Part shown: positions 33,947 to 43,309 of the stretch, piece after piece
Layout: the number at the start of each line of letters is the position of its first letter
How positions within the stretch are numbered: the stretch's first letter is position 1
Origin: Gordonia insulae
GTDB taxonomy: Bacteria > Actinomycetota > Actinomycetes > Mycobacteriales > Mycobacteriaceae
Assembly (NCBI RefSeq): GCF_003855095.1
Contig: NZ_CP033972.1
Coordinates: 3,782,001 to 3,846,000, forward strand
DNA length: 64,000 nt
Direction of reading: 5' to 3'
Position numbers and translations under genes: made by a program
The notes under the pieces: generated by a model
Told to the model about the DNA's origin: nothing
The model's input: only the letters and a program-made list of their open reading frames with translations
The model's database searches: none

Positions 33947-34879
33947 GTGTCCCAGCCACGAGAGCGCGATCCCGCGCTCGGCGAGGTGTTGACCGCCGTC
34001 GGCCACCTGGTGCGCGGCACCGTGCGCCCGAGGCCGCCGGACGTCAGATTGATGCAGTCGATCACCGATGCCGGGCCCCCGGCGGGCGACCAGACCGTCA
34101 CGGTCCGAGCCTTGCCTCAGGTCACTCGACGAGTGCCGGCGATGGGACTCGTAGAGGGTGCGGCTCCCCTCCGGCGCCTGGACTCCGCCCTGACGTCGTT
34201 CGTCGTCGAACACCCTGCAGCCACCTTTCTGGTGGACCCCGGTTTCTGCCGGCAGGCACGTGACCGTGTACTGCCCGAACTGCCGTTCCTGACCCGACGG
34301 GTGGTCACGCCACCCAGGACAACGGTGAGCACCGTGGACGGGCTCAAGAGACAGCCACCGGCTCGACAACCCGAGTTCGCGCTGCCGACCCATGCTCACT
34401 GGGACCACGTGTGCGGCCTCCTGGACCTTCCCGGCCTGCCGGTGCTCCTCCGCGACACCGAGCACGCGTGGATCCTCGACGGCGTGCGTCCCCCGGCCGG
34501 AGGTGTCCGACCGACCCTGACCGACGGCAGGCCCGTCCGCACCTACGGCCTCGACGGCCCGCCCGTGTTCACGTTCACCGCGAGTCATGACCTGTTCGAC
34601 GACGGATCGGTGGTGCTGGTCGATCTCGCCGGACACACGCCCGGAAGCATCGGTGTCCTCGCGAGAACCGCGCGTGGATGGGTACTGCTCGCCGGAGACG
34701 CCGCGTGGCACCACGAGCAGGTCGATCGGCTCAGGCAGAAACCCGCCTTCCCGGGCGAGTTCGTCGATGACGACCGAGACGCCGCCTTCGCGACGCTGCA
34801 TCGACTTCACCTCGTGCGGCGTCACATCCGGGTCATCCCGACCCACGACTCGACGGTCACGGCGCATTTGTGTGGGTGA
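33947..34879 (+). CDS. Metallo-beta-lactamase-fold hydrolase
   Basis: A 310-aa protein with the metal motif THAHWDHVCG (HxHxDH), an HTPGSIGVL His, LLAGDAAWHH Asp and a final PTHDSTV His, which together give the binuclear zinc site. The fold family includes lactonases, glyoxalase II and phosphodiesterases; the HTPGS pattern resembles N-acyl homoserine lactonase-like enzymes but the substrate is unknown. GTG 33947 is chosen because AAGGAG lies 8 bases upstream; ATG 33923 lacks such a site. Confidence 0.82.
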   Translation: MSQPRERDPALGEVLTAVGHLVRGTVRPRPPDVRLMQSITDAGPPAGDQTVTVRALPQVTRRVPAMGLVEGAAPLRRLDSALTSFVVEHPAATFLVDPGFCRQARDRVLPELPFLTRRVVTPPRTTVSTVDGLKRQPPARQPEFALPTHAHWDHVCGLLDLPGLPVLLRDTEHAWILDGVRPPAGGVRPTLTDGRPVRTYGLDGPPVFTFTASHDLFDDGSVVLVDLAGHTPGSIGVLARTARGWVLLAGDAAWHHEQVDRLRQKPAFPGEFVDDDRDAAFATLHRLHLVRRHIRVIPTHDSTVTAHLCG

Positions 34880-34907
34880 CCTGGCCCGTTGCCCTCGCGC
34901 TTTTCCT

Positions 34908-37900
34908 CTAGCCCTCCTGCGGCTTCGCCAACGGGAAAGCCAGGGATTCGCGGATCGACTGCCCGGTGATCAGCATGACCACGCGGTCGACGCCGACGCC
35001 GAGACCGCCGGTCGGCGGCATCGCATACTCGAGTGCCTGCAGGAAGTCCTCGTCGAGTTCCATCGCCTCCGGGTCGCCACCGGCCGCCAGCACCGACTGC
35101 GCGGTCAACCGATTGCGCTGCTCCACCGGATCGGTCAGCTCGGTGTAGGCGGTACCGAGTTCGACGCCCCAGGCGACCAGGTCCCAGCGCTCGGCCACGC
35201 CCGGAATCGATCGGTGGGCGCGGGTGAGCGGCGACGTCGACGTAGGGAAGTTGGTGTAGAACGTCGGGAAGGTGGTCCGGTCCTCGCCGAGGTGCTCGTA
35301 CAGCTCGAGGACGACCTGGCCGGCATCCCAGTCGGGCCGATGCGCGATCTCCAGCCGGTCGCAGATGGCGCGCAACGTCTCCACCGGCGTCTCGGGTGTC
35401 ACCTCTTCGCCGGCGCCCTCAGAGACCACCTCGTGCACCGTCTTGACCGGCCACGCACCCGAGATGTCCACGCGCTCTTCGTTTCCGTCGTCGTCGGTGC
35501 GCACGATCACCGGCTCTCCGTACGCTGCGGTGGCGGCGTACTGGATCATCTCCCGCGTCAGGTCGAGCATCTTCAGATAGTCGCTGTGTGCCTCGTAGGC
35601 CTCCAGGCTGGTGAACTCCGGGTTGTGACTGAAGTCGACGCCTTCGTTGCGGAAGTTGCGCCCGATCTCGAAGACCTTCTCGACGCCGCCGACGCACAGT
35701 CGCTTCAGGTAGAGCTCCGGTGCGATACGCAGATAGAGATCGAGGTCGTAGGCGTTGATGTGCGTCTGGAACGGCGTGGCGTTCGCCCCGCCGTGGATCT
35801 GCTGCAGGATCGGCGTCTCGACCTCCAGGTAGCCGCGCTGGGCGAGAAAGTCGCGCAACGACTTCACCACCAGACTGCGGGTGGCCAGCAACTCGCGGCT
35901 GCGAGGGTTGATCGCCAGGTCGACATAGCGCTGACGCACCCGGGCCTCCGGGTCGGTCAGTCCGCTCCACTTGTCCGGCAGCGGCCGCAGGCACTTGCCG
36001 TTGAACCGCCAGGCGTCGATCAGGATCGACAGCTCGCCGGATCGGCTCTGACCCACCACACCCCGCGCCTCGATCAGATCGCCGAGATCGACGTCCGCCC
36101 CGAAATCCGGAGTGCCGGGAATGACCCGGGACTCCTCGACCAGCACCTGCACCTGACCCGACCAGTCGTGCACGTCGGCGAAGGACACCTTGCCGAAATC
36201 GCGGAGCCGCGTCACGCGGCCCGCGATGGTCACCACGGTGCCCTCCGGTTCGGCGATCGCCTGGGCGATCGAGTGCGTCGGCGGATCGGAAGGCGGGTAG
36301 GGATCGAAGCCGTCGGCGACGAGTCGCTCCATCTTGGCCAGTCGCACCCGGACCTGTTCGGGCCGATGCACTTCCACCGCCGACTGCTCGGCCTCGGCGT
36401 CGAGCTCGTCGATGAGTGCGTCGACGTCGACTCCGGCCGGGATCGCCGACACCCCCTCGGTGTAGTGGCGGGCCCGCCCGAACCTCGGTAGCTGAACGAA
36501 TCCCTCGGTGACGATCGCGGCGAGCCCGACCCGCGGCAATACCGCGTTGTCCTCGAAGCACAGGTAGCGCGGCTGCCAATCCGGCCGGTACTTGGCGTTG
36601 GACTTGTAGAGCGACTCCATCTGGAAGAACCGTGAGCCGAACATCAGTGCCGAATAGGTCGCGCGCATCACGGGTCCGGCCCCGATCTCGGCGCCGTGCT
36701 CGAAGAAGGCGCGGAAGGTCGCGAAGTTCAGCGAGATCTCGGTGATGCCGTACTGCTCGGAATTCTTCGCCAGTTCGGTGACCATCGTCTCGACGATGCC
36801 GTTCACCGAGTCGCGGTCGCGGCGCATGACGTCGAGTGACACCCCGGTGCGCCCCCAGGGGACGAACGACAGCATCCCGACGACCTTCTCCGCGTCGGTC
36901 CCCTCGTTCTCGACCGCCTCGACCAGGAGACAGTTGCCGTCGGCCGGGTCGCCGATGCGGCCGAGCGCCATGGCGAAGCCGCGTTCCTCGTCGGTGTCGC
37001 GCCAGGCGTCGGCGCGTGCGACGACCTGGGCCATCTCGGACGGCTTCCCGTCGATCGAGCCCCCCTTCCCGTCGATCGAGCCTGTCGAGATCTCACTGTG
37101 TCGCCGGATGCGGATCGTGATGCCGGCACGTTTGGTCCTGGTGACCGCCTGGCGCACACCGCGCATGGCGGGTCCGTTGATGCTGTAGTCGCGGGTGTAG
37201 AGGATCGCCTCGTCTCCGATGGAGAGTGATCCGAAGCCGGCGGCGTCGTAGGCCGCGGCACCGCGCGCACTCGATCCCATGGCCGCGGGATGCCAGCCGT
37301 ACCTGTCACAGAGCGTGAGGAATTCGGCGATCGCGTCGCCCCAGGACTCCGGGTCACCGATGGGATCGCCACCCGCGAGCCCCACCCCGAGCTCGACGCG
37401 GTAGGTGATCGCCGCACGACCGTCCGGCGAGAACACCACCGCCTTGTCGCGACGGGTGGAGAAGTAGGCGAGCGAGTCGTCGTCGTTGAACCGGCCGATG
37501 AGGGCACGGATCAGTCGTTCGTCATCGGCGGTGATGAGCGCCTTGAGCCGGACCGACCGGAACAGTACGACCGCGGCGACGATCAGCGCGACCGCGCCGA
37601 ACAGTCCGAGCAGGCCGTTGACGGGCGCGAAGCTGTGCCGGCCGTCGAAGGTGGTCTCCTGGTCGATGGCGCCGAACGCGACGACGCGGTTGAACGCGTA
37701 CGGCAGCCGGTCCGCGCGGGTCAGGGTGTGCGGGAACAGCCACACCAGCCCCCAACCGAGCAAGGTGCCGATCGCGAGACCGCAGATCAACGCGCCGATC
37801 GCCCGCAGCACCGCACCCCGACGGACCCGGGTGTAGAACTGCCGGTACGTCGCGAGCAGATAGATCAGCGCCGCGACATCGATCACGATGCCGATCCACA

Positions 37901-38363
37901 GGTTGATGCGGTCGTTGTCGGTCACCGACAGTTCGTCGGCCAACGCCGGGATCAGGTAGATGACGTTGCCGAGCGTGTACAGCGCGAGGTAGACCACGCA
38001 GATCCACCACGCGATGCGTTTGCGCATCGACAGCGCGAACGCGACGAGCGCCAACACGAACGCCCACGCGAAGCTGGTGTCGGGCAACGTGATGATGAAG
38101 GTGTCCACGTAGTCGCGGGGGACGTGGATGAGATGCCGGAAGAACGGGAGCACGCTCGACAACAGCGAGATCGTGGCCAGCACCCCGACGACGGTTCCCG
38201 CGATCCGCGGCGCCAGACGCCCGAATCCGCTCGGGGTCCGGATGTGGTCGATCAGATCACGTGAGCGACGCTCGGCAGCGGTCTGCGGACGATCCGCGGC
38301 CGCGGTGGCGAGATGGTCGGGGGCGTCTTCGGGCAGCGCGGCGCGCGACGCTTCCAATGTCAT
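34908..38363 (-). CDS. lysX: Bifunctional lysyl-phosphatidylglycerol synthase / lysyl-tRNA synthetase LysX
   Basis: Charges tRNA with lysine and transfers the lysine to phosphatidylglycerol, reducing membrane negative charge and sensitivity to cationic antimicrobial peptides. The 1151-aa protein has about six to seven membrane helices (residues 45-270), an MprF-type DUF2156 transferase domain (about 290-620), an OB-fold (about 690-790, [21 protein letters not shown] region) and a class II synthetase with [17 protein letters not shown] (motif 2) and [11 protein letters not shown] (motif 3). A seven-residue repeat [14 protein letters not shown] interrupts the transferase domain. Leaderless ATG at 38363. 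Confidence 0.96.
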   Translation of the reverse strand: MTLEASRAALPEDAPDHLATAAADRPQTAAERRSRDLIDHIRTPSGFGRLAPRIAGTVVGVLATISLLSSVLPFFRHLIHVPRDYVDTFIITLPDTSFAWAFVLALVAFALSMRKRIAWWICVVYLALYTLGNVIYLIPALADELSVTDNDRINLWIGIVIDVAALIYLLATYRQFYTRVRRGAVLRAIGALICGLAIGTLLGWGLVWLFPHTLTRADRLPYAFNRVVAFGAIDQETTFDGRHSFAPVNGLLGLFGAVALIVAAVVLFRSVRLKALITADDERLIRALIGRFNDDDSLAYFSTRRDKAVVFSPDGRAAITYRVELGVGLAGGDPIGDPESWGDAIAEFLTLCDRYGWHPAAMGSSARGAAAYDAAGFGSLSIGDEAILYTRDYSINGPAMRGVRQAVTRTKRAGITIRIRRHSEISTGSIDGKGGSIDGKPSEMAQVVARADAWRDTDEERGFAMALGRIGDPADGNCLLVEAVENEGTDAEKVVGMLSFVPWGRTGVSLDVMRRDRDSVNGIVETMVTELAKNSEQYGITEISLNFATFRAFFEHGAEIGAGPVMRATYSALMFGSRFFQMESLYKSNAKYRPDWQPRYLCFEDNAVLPRVGLAAIVTEGFVQLPRFGRARHYTEGVSAIPAGVDVDALIDELDAEAEQSAVEVHRPEQVRVRLAKMERLVADGFDPYPPSDPPTHSIAQAIAEPEGTVVTIAGRVTRLRDFGKVSFADVHDWSGQVQVLVEESRVIPGTPDFGADVDLGDLIEARGVVGQSRSGELSILIDAWRFNGKCLRPLPDKWSGLTDPEARVRQRYVDLAINPRSRELLATRSLVVKSLRDFLAQRGYLEVETPILQQIHGGANATPFQTHINAYDLDLYLRIAPELYLKRLCVGGVEKVFEIGRNFRNEGVDFSHNPEFTSLEAYEAHSDYLKMLDLTREMIQYAATAAYGEPVIVRTDDDGNEERVDISGAWPVKTVHEVVSEGAGEEVTPETPVETLRAICDRLEIAHRPDWDAGQVVLELYEHLGEDRTTFPTFYTNFPTSTSPLTRAHRSIPGVAERWDLVAWGVELGTAYTELTDPVEQRNRLTAQSVLAAGGDPEAMELDEDFLQALEYAMPPTGGLGVGVDRVVMLITGQSIRESLAFPLAKPQEG
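37045..37082. repeat. Two 17-bp direct repeats (21-bp period) within lysX
   Basis: TTCCCGTCGATCGAGCC occurs at 37045-37061 and again at 37066-37082, and the second runs on into TGTCGAGATC, giving a palindrome-like TCGATCGAGCCTGTCGAGA. In protein this is GSIDGKG followed by GSIDGKP, an in-frame linker insertion. Confidence 0.8.
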
Positions 38364-38369
38364 GGACCA

Positions 38370-38375
38370 ACGTTA
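38370..38375 (-). promoter_or_regulatory. -10 hexamer TAACGT of lysX, leaderless
   Basis: On the minus strand TAACGT is followed by TGGTCC and ATG 38363. The divergent S4-domain gene starts only 51 bp away. Confidence 0.55.
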
Positions 38376-38413
38376 ACCGGCCGGGCTCGCCGAACACGGT
38401 GTCGTTGGGCAAG

Positions 38414-38635
38414 ATGTCGGGGGTGGACGAGATACCGATCCGGGACGCGTCGATCCGATTGGGCCAATTCCTGAAGCTGGCCAACCTCATCGACTCCGGC
38501 GCCGAGGCGAAAGAGGTCATCGGCGACGGCATGGTGTCGGTCAATGGTGAGGTAGAGACCCGGCGGGGCCGACAATTGGCGCCCGGGGATGTGGTGGAAC
38601 TCGGAGATCAGGCCGCGCGTGTCGGCAACGACTGA
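38414..38635 (+). CDS. S4-domain RNA-binding protein
   Basis: A 73-aa protein made of one S4 RNA-binding domain: DASIRLGQFLKLANLIDSG, EAKEVIGDGMVSVNGEVETRRG and the closing GDVVELGD. Such YaaA/RlbA/Hsp15-like proteins bind structured RNA, often rRNA. ATG 38414 or the GTG three codons later can be the start; no clear ribosome site separates them. It is divergent from lysX. Confidence 0.87.
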   Translation: MSGVDEIPIRDASIRLGQFLKLANLIDSGAEAKEVIGDGMVSVNGEVETRRGRQLAPGDVVELGDQAARVGND

Positions 38636-39061
38636 CTGATCACGACTTGAGGCGCCGGAGTTCGGCGGGACTCGCAAGCCTCTCCGCCTCGGCAGGGAAC
38701 ATCCGTGCAGGACGCGATCGCCCGAATCGACCTACGCTGATCGAACTCAGCTTGGCGCCTCGGCGAGGACCGGAGAATGTATCAGCCAACCTCATGACCA
38801 ATCACTTCCCTTGTTTGCTACATCGGACCTGAACTTCGCTTTACTGTAGTCGGTCGGTTACCCGCACCCAAGCCATAAGTGACGTCGAAAAACGTATTCT
38901 CCGCCACACCTGATCACGCTCCGGTCAGGTCGTCCGGCCCGAGATCGCTGGCATCCGGTACATCGATGTTCCCACCTGCGCTGTTACATCTGTGGTAGCG
39001 ACAGACCCTCGATGTAGTTCGTTCGAATGGACCGCGCACCGGGTTCGTCGCGGCCGCGATC
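38636..39061. other. Intergenic region without recognised gene
   Basis: 426 bp between the S4 gene and the convergently oriented cutinase gene. A 61-codon ORF on the plus strand (38647-38832) lacks a ribosome site and a family, and base composition is lower in GC than the coding flanks. I see no tRNA-like fold, terminator with T-tract or transposon remnant. Confidence 0.4.
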
Positions 39062-39952
39062 TCAGGCGAGTCCCGCCAGGAAACCGTGCGCCCACTCGAC
39101 GGCCGTCACGCCCGGACGCACCTGGAAGGACCTGTAGACCCCGTGCGCCCCGGATTGCAGGAACTGATCGAACGCCCTGATCTGTTCACGGGCGCGGGTA
39201 TTGGACAGTTCATCGACGATCTTCCCGGGCCCGCCCAGGGTCGTCAGCTCGGCCACGATGGCTCCGGCCTCGGCCTGGTACTGCGCGATCTGGCTCGGCG
39301 TCGGGTCGCTGGTCTCCGCGAGGTATCCGACGATCCTGGTGATGAAGTAGTCGCGGGGCACGTTGCAGTAGAGGTCCGAGGGTTGGCAGATGGTGAACGC
39401 CCGCGGCAGTACCCAGCCCATGCCGTCGAGCCGGGGACCACCACTGCCCTCGCCGTTCAGCGCGGGGCCGATCAGGTTGTCGCGCCGCGAGCGACGCGGG
39501 TCGGCGATCAGCACGACGCCGGCGACCTGTCCCGGCCGGATCTCCGCACGGCCGGTTCCGATCTCCGACGCGACATCCCCGGCGGCGTCGGCGCCCTGGC
39601 TGTAGCCCGTCAGCGCGATGCGCGTGCCGGGGCAGCGGCGCAGCATGGAGATCGCGAGGCCCTTGGTGTTGGCGACGGCCTGGGCCTTGGATTTGCCGTA
39701 GACGGCCTTCTCCCACGGGAACGCGGTCGCGTTGTACCCGACGAACTGCACGCGTGTCTCGGGGCCGAGCCCCGACGTCACCTCGCCCATGATCCCGGGG
39801 CTCGTGCCGTTCGCCCAGGTGCCGGGAATGGCGAGCACGTAGATCTTCGGGCATCCGGGTGGTGCCGCGGCGGCGGGTGCGGCCGTGACCACCACCGATC
39901 CGATGGCCATCAGCGTGGCCGCCACTCCGGCGATCAGTGCGCGCAGCCGCAT
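39062..39952 (-). CDS. Secreted cutinase-family serine hydrolase
   Basis: A 296-aa protein with a signal peptide (hydrophobic core, cleavage near AAAAPPG). The mature part has LAIPGTWANGTSP, GYSQGADAAGDVASEIG (nucleophile Ser in GYSQG, as in Culp and other PE-PPE/cutinase hydrolases) and a Cys pair pattern with CQPSDLYCNVPRDYF. Members hydrolyse lipids or cutin-like esters outside the cell; in mycolata several act on cell-envelope lipids. GGGAGGGA lies upstream of ATG 39952. Transcribed alone. Confidence 0.87.
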   Translation of the reverse strand: MRLRALIAGVAATLMAIGSVVVTAAPAAAAPPGCPKIYVLAIPGTWANGTSPGIMGEVTSGLGPETRVQFVGYNATAFPWEKAVYGKSKAQAVANTKGLAISMLRRCPGTRIALTGYSQGADAAGDVASEIGTGRAEIRPGQVAGVVLIADPRRSRRDNLIGPALNGEGSGGPRLDGMGWVLPRAFTICQPSDLYCNVPRDYFITRIVGYLAETSDPTPSQIAQYQAEAGAIVAELTTLGGPGKIVDELSNTRAREQIRAFDQFLQSGAHGVYRSFQVRPGVTAVEWAHGFLAGLA

Positions 39953-40108
39953 CCTCGTCCCTCCCACTGCCATCGGGCCCGTCCGGGTTCGCGCTCCCGA
40001 GTGTAGTGGCCCGACGCGGGACTGTCGGCGCATCGAGAAGGCCATCCGAAATCCGGCCTGTGCCGAATAGCGGTATATCCCTGCATCGTTGCCGAACAAG
40101 GAGTCGCC

Positions 40109-40555
40109 GTGGTCGACGTGTCCCGTACGTTCACCGTCCAACGCCCACCGGCCGAGGTCGTCGCCTATCTGCGCGATTTCGCCAACGCCGTCGACTGGGA
40201 TCCGGGGACGGTGCGGTGCGAACAGATCGGCGCCGACCCGGTGGGTCTGGGCACGAAGTGGCACAACACCACCAAGCTCTACGGTGTCACCACCGAACTG
40301 GTCTACGAACTGACCCGCGACGATCCCGACCATCTGACGTTCACCGGCACCAACAAGACGGCGACGTCGGTCGACGACCTCTCCTTCGGGACGAGCAACG
40401 GAACCGGCGACGGACCCGCGACGATCATCACCTACCACGCACACGTCGAGTTCAACGGCGCCGCGCGGTTCGCCGACACCCTCGTCCAGTTCGCGTTCGA
40501 CCGCCTGGCCGAACCCGTGGAACGGCAGATGACGCAGGCACTGACGTCGATCTGA
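40109..40555 (+). CDS. SRPBCC family (polyketide cyclase/dehydrase-like) protein
   Basis: A 148-aa START-like fold protein: VDVSRTFTVQRPPAEVVAYL at the N-terminus, DPVGLGTKWHNTTKLYG in the middle and a long C-terminal helix (DTLVQFAFDRLAEPVERQMTQAL). The family binds hydrophobic ligands in a central cavity; mycobacterial relatives of this exact type have no assigned ligand. AAGGAG lies 7-8 bases before GTG 40109. Convergent with the double-TetR gene, 12 bp between stops. Confidence 0.82.
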   Translation: MVDVSRTFTVQRPPAEVVAYLRDFANAVDWDPGTVRCEQIGADPVGLGTKWHNTTKLYGVTTELVYELTRDDPDHLTFTGTNKTATSVDDLSFGTSNGTGDGPATIITYHAHVEFNGAARFADTLVQFAFDRLAEPVERQMTQALTSI

Positions 40556-40567
40556 ACGACGCAGGCG

Positions 40568-41782
40568 TCAGACCCCGACCTCGACGAGCGACGCGTCCAG
40601 CACGGCCTTGGCGAGGTGGCAGGCGTCGTCCGGAAGGGTCGGCACCCGAAGCGCCTCCACCCGCACCACACCGTTGATGACCGCGAGTGCCAGATCGACG
40701 AGCGTCTGGGCCTCGTCGGCGCTCAGCTCGGGCCGGCACATCATCTGCAGACGCCGCCACTCGCTGACGTACTCGAGATAGGTGCGCGCGAGCAGCGCGA
40801 GTGAGTCGTCGTCGAGCAACACCGTGTGCGACAGCAACACCGCGATCAGGTCCCAGTGCGCGTAGGCGAAGCGCGCGTAACCGGACAGCAACTGGTCGAG
40901 GGCACGGGCGGGATCGGCGGTCTGTCCGAGCACCTGGCCGAGCTCGAGCCACATCACGTCGAACGCGCGCCGGATACCGCACACCAGGATCTCGAGTTTG
41001 CTGCCGAAGTGGTTGTAGACGCTCGGGCCGGCGATACCGACGGCCTCGCCGATGTCGTCGAGGCTCACGTTGGGGTAGCCGCTGACGGCGAACATCGTGA
41101 TCGCGGTGTTCAGCAGGGCCTCGCGACGTGCCAACGGCATCAATCCGCCGGCCGGATCCGACCGCACCGGCCCGGGTGCGGAGTCGGGTGACGGGCGTGA
41201 CCGGACGGCGTGCCGCCCGGCAGTGACGATGGCATTCGCCGCCGCCATCAGCATGCGCGGCTGGTCGGCGTGGGACACCGACAACGGCCGGTGGCCGGGC
41301 CAGTTCACCACCGCGAGCATCGCCCAGGTGGTGACGTGGGCGGGCACCCGGTCGGGCCCCGAGTCCGCGCCGACGATGCCTGCGGCCCGGTCGGCGACCG
41401 TGCGGATCCGCGCCAGGATCGCCGCGCGCTCGTCCGGATCGAGATGACCGTTGTCCCGGCTCCAGGCGAGGTCCAATGCCTGCGACGCCGTCGCCACGTG
41501 CACGATGCTGCGTGTCATCTCGAGCGGATCGTCGACGCCGTCGACCGCTTCCTCGTACCTGCGGACGGACTCGTCGAACGAAGCGACCAGCAGGTCGTGC
41601 TTGTTGCGGTAGTGGCGGTACAGCGCGCTCGGGACGATGCCGACCCCGGCGGCGATGTCGCTCATCCCCACGTTGTGGAAACCCTCGTTGCGGAACAACT
41701 CCGCGGCGGTGGTGAGGATGTGCTGCTTCCGGTCCTTCGGGCGGGTGCGCCGGTAGGGACCATCCGCGCGGGCAGTCGTCAT
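40568..41782 (-). CDS. Double TetR-domain transcriptional regulator
   Basis: A 404-aa protein holding two complete TetR-type helix-turn-helix domains. The first is at about 17-65 (KQHILTTAAELFRNEGF, VPSALYRHYRNKHDLL); the second starts near residue 225 (ALLNTAITMFAVSGYPN, GPSVYNHFGSKLEIL). Each is followed by a ligand-binding helical region. Such tandem regulators occur in Mycobacteriales next to acyl-CoA genes. ATG 41782 is used, with CAGGA upstream. Two perfect palindromes lie 26-80 bp upstream and are the likely operators. Confidence 0.84.
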   Translation of the reverse strand: MTTARADGPYRRTRPKDRKQHILTTAAELFRNEGFHNVGMSDIAAGVGIVPSALYRHYRNKHDLLVASFDESVRRYEEAVDGVDDPLEMTRSIVHVATASQALDLAWSRDNGHLDPDERAAILARIRTVADRAAGIVGADSGPDRVPAHVTTWAMLAVVNWPGHRPLSVSHADQPRMLMAAANAIVTAGRHAVRSRPSPDSAPGPVRSDPAGGLMPLARREALLNTAITMFAVSGYPNVSLDDIGEAVGIAGPSVYNHFGSKLEILVCGIRRAFDVMWLELGQVLGQTADPARALDQLLSGYARFAYAHWDLIAVLLSHTVLLDDDSLALLARTYLEYVSEWRRLQMMCRPELSADEAQTLVDLALAVINGVVRVEALRVPTLPDDACHLAKAVLDASLVEVGV

Positions 41783-41807
41783 TCGAATCCTGTCAGGTCG
41801 TGAAGAC

Positions 41808-41837
41808 GTGGTTGTCCTCCGAACGGGGGACAACCAC
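41808..41837. promoter_or_regulatory. 10-bp perfect inverted repeat upstream of double-TetR gene
   Basis: GTGGTTGTCC (41808-41817) and GGACAACCAC (41828-41837) are exact complements around a 10-bp spacer. It begins 26 bp upstream of the start codon, a typical autoregulatory operator site. Confidence 0.7.
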
Positions 41838-41841
41838 ATCT

Positions 41842-41862
41842 CCCACTCTGCTACAGAGTGGG
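41842..41862. promoter_or_regulatory. 9-bp perfect inverted repeat, second element upstream of double-TetR gene
   Basis: CCCACTCTG-CTA-CAGAGTGGG is a perfect palindrome with a 3-bp centre, 4 bp beyond the first. It differs in sequence from the first, fitting a protein with two different DNA-binding domains, or a terminator hairpin for a leftward message. Confidence 0.65.
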
Positions 41863-41933
41863 CCCAACAGACCCGAGAACGCACGCAAATCGCAGGAACG
41901 TCACAGTCCGGACTTCGCTGGTCAGGTCTCCGC

Positions 41934-41973
41934 TCAGCGCTGGGCGACCTGCGTCGGGTAGATCGGCGCGGGA
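41934..41973. repeat. Left 40-bp direct repeat (orphan gltD 3' end)
   Basis: Identical to 50581-50620. It encodes the last codons and stop of gltD on the minus strand (ending PTQVAQR) but has no gltD upstream of it. It lies 8 bp from the stop of the first island gene. Confidence 0.9.
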
Positions 41974-41981
41974 CCGGATCC

Positions 41982-43013
41982 TCATTCGTGCACTGCCGTC
42001 ACCTTCCAGTGCGCAATGAGATGCCCGGCGACATCAGCATCGAGCAGGACGGCCGCGCGGAATCCGGTCAACAGATCGACCGAGAGGTCCGGCTCGCTCT
42101 CCAGCAACGGCATGGACATGTCGTACAGGGCTATCTGCTCGTGCACGGCGTCCGCTTCGACATGCTCATCGAAGAACCGAGTCGCCTCGTCGCCGAACCC
42201 GAGCCTCCGCAACCCCTCCGCATACCTCTTGTTCGGGATGGACGACGTGCATTCGAGCGCGAGGAGGTGTCCGACGACGGCGGCCCGGAGTCGACGGCGG
42301 GACGCGAAGAGTGACAACGTGTTCGACCACGCCAGGGTGACCGCGGGAAGGGTTTCGGCATAGGCGCCGTAGTCGCTGGAGAGTCCGAGGGAGTTCATCG
42401 ACCGAGCGAAAAGAGTGGCATGCATGTCCTCTTCCCTGCCACCGCCGTACTCGTCGCTCTGGATCTCGACGAGTGCCGCCTTCGCCCGGCCGGTCAGCCT
42501 GGGGATCGCGATCGTATGCGGATCGGCTTCGCGAAGGTGATACAGCGACCGATGACGCAGAAGGTCCCGATAGTCGGCCGCGGTCCCCTCGCACCGGAGA
42601 TACGACGACAGGGCGGGCGCGGCGATGCCGTCGAGTTCACGTCGCACCCGTGCGGGCAGCTCTTCTGCTGTGCACGGATCCATCGCACCCACACGATCGC
42701 GGATGGCCGCCTCCAGGGCGTCGCCGATGTCCAGTCGTAGCGAGGCCACCGCGGGATGGTCGTTCCACCGATCGTCGACCCCGCACACTCCTCGCCCATC
42801 GAGTTCGCCGATGATGAACCACGCTCGTTGCAGATCCAGATCGTCGAGCAACGCACGCCCGGCGGGCTTGGCGCTCAGGACGTGGGCGACGTCGGTCAGA
42901 TCGACGCCCGACGTCGTAGGCCTCTCCCGCAACATCCTCCACACGATCAGACTCAGGGGGCCACGGGGCTCGAGCATCGGGCACCGGGTCGGAGTCTGCC
43001 CGGCCGCGGTCAT
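41982..43013 (-). CDS. Iron-containing redox enzyme, haem-oxygenase-like fold
   Basis: A 343-aa member of the haem-oxygenase-like diiron/iron oxygenase (HDO) superfamily. Candidate ligands are in EIQSDEYGGGREEDMHATLF (E...H), ALECTSSIPNKRYAEG and EHVEADAVHEQIALYDM (E...H). Relatives include UndA (decarboxylase), BesC and SznF (N-oxygenase). The substrate is unknown. ATG 43013 has CGGAG upstream and is divergent from the CDGSH protein gene, a pairing seen in other actinobacteria. It is the leftmost gene of the island. Confidence 0.8.
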   Translation of the reverse strand: MTAAGQTPTRCPMLEPRGPLSLIVWRMLRERPTTSGVDLTDVAHVLSAKPAGRALLDDLDLQRAWFIIGELDGRGVCGVDDRWNDHPAVASLRLDIGDALEAAIRDRVGAMDPCTAEELPARVRRELDGIAAPALSSYLRCEGTAADYRDLLRHRSLYHLREADPHTIAIPRLTGRAKAALVEIQSDEYGGGREEDMHATLFARSMNSLGLSSDYGAYAETLPAVTLAWSNTLSLFASRRRLRAAVVGHLLALECTSSIPNKRYAEGLRRLGFGDEATRFFDEHVEADAVHEQIALYDMSMPLLESEPDLSVDLLTGFRAAVLLDADVAGHLIAHWKVTAVHE

Positions 43014-43072
43014 GATTCTCCGCCCCGCCGATGTCGACACCGCCGGATGCCGGCGTCGCTCATCATGGACTC

Positions 43073-43309
43073 ATGGACATCCCCACAGAACGTCGATCCA
43101 CGCCCACCGGACACGGATCGGCGCGGATAACGGTCACGCCGGGTGGCCCGCTGGTGGTTCGCGGTGACGTCGAGATCGTGGACGCCGCCGGAAACCCCAT
43201 CCCACGGCACCGCGCCACCGTGGCCCTCTGCCGATGTGGCCGCTCGAGCATCCAGCCCTACTGCGACGGAACCCATGCCGTCGGTCGTCCGCCCATTCAC
43301 GGCGACTGA
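43073..43309 (+). CDS. CDGSH iron-sulfur domain protein
   Basis: A 78-aa protein with one CDGSH motif, CRCGRSSIQPYCDGTH, which binds a [2Fe-2S] cluster through three Cys and one His. The preceding VTPGGPLVVRGDVEI strand is typical of the short bacterial type. Such proteins transfer electrons or clusters; its divergent neighbour is an HDO-type iron enzyme that needs a reductant, so it is a plausible electron donor. ATG 43073. The last 13 bp overlap the 3' end of the NRPS gene. Confidence 0.9.
   Translation: MDIPTERRSTPTGHGSARITVTPGGPLVVRGDVEIVDAAGNPIPRHRATVALCRCGRSSIQPYCDGTHAVGRPPIHGD

Noticed and set aside
38647..38832. A 61-codon ORF in the gap after the S4 gene
   Set aside because: No ribosome-binding site, no recognised family and low coding bias.
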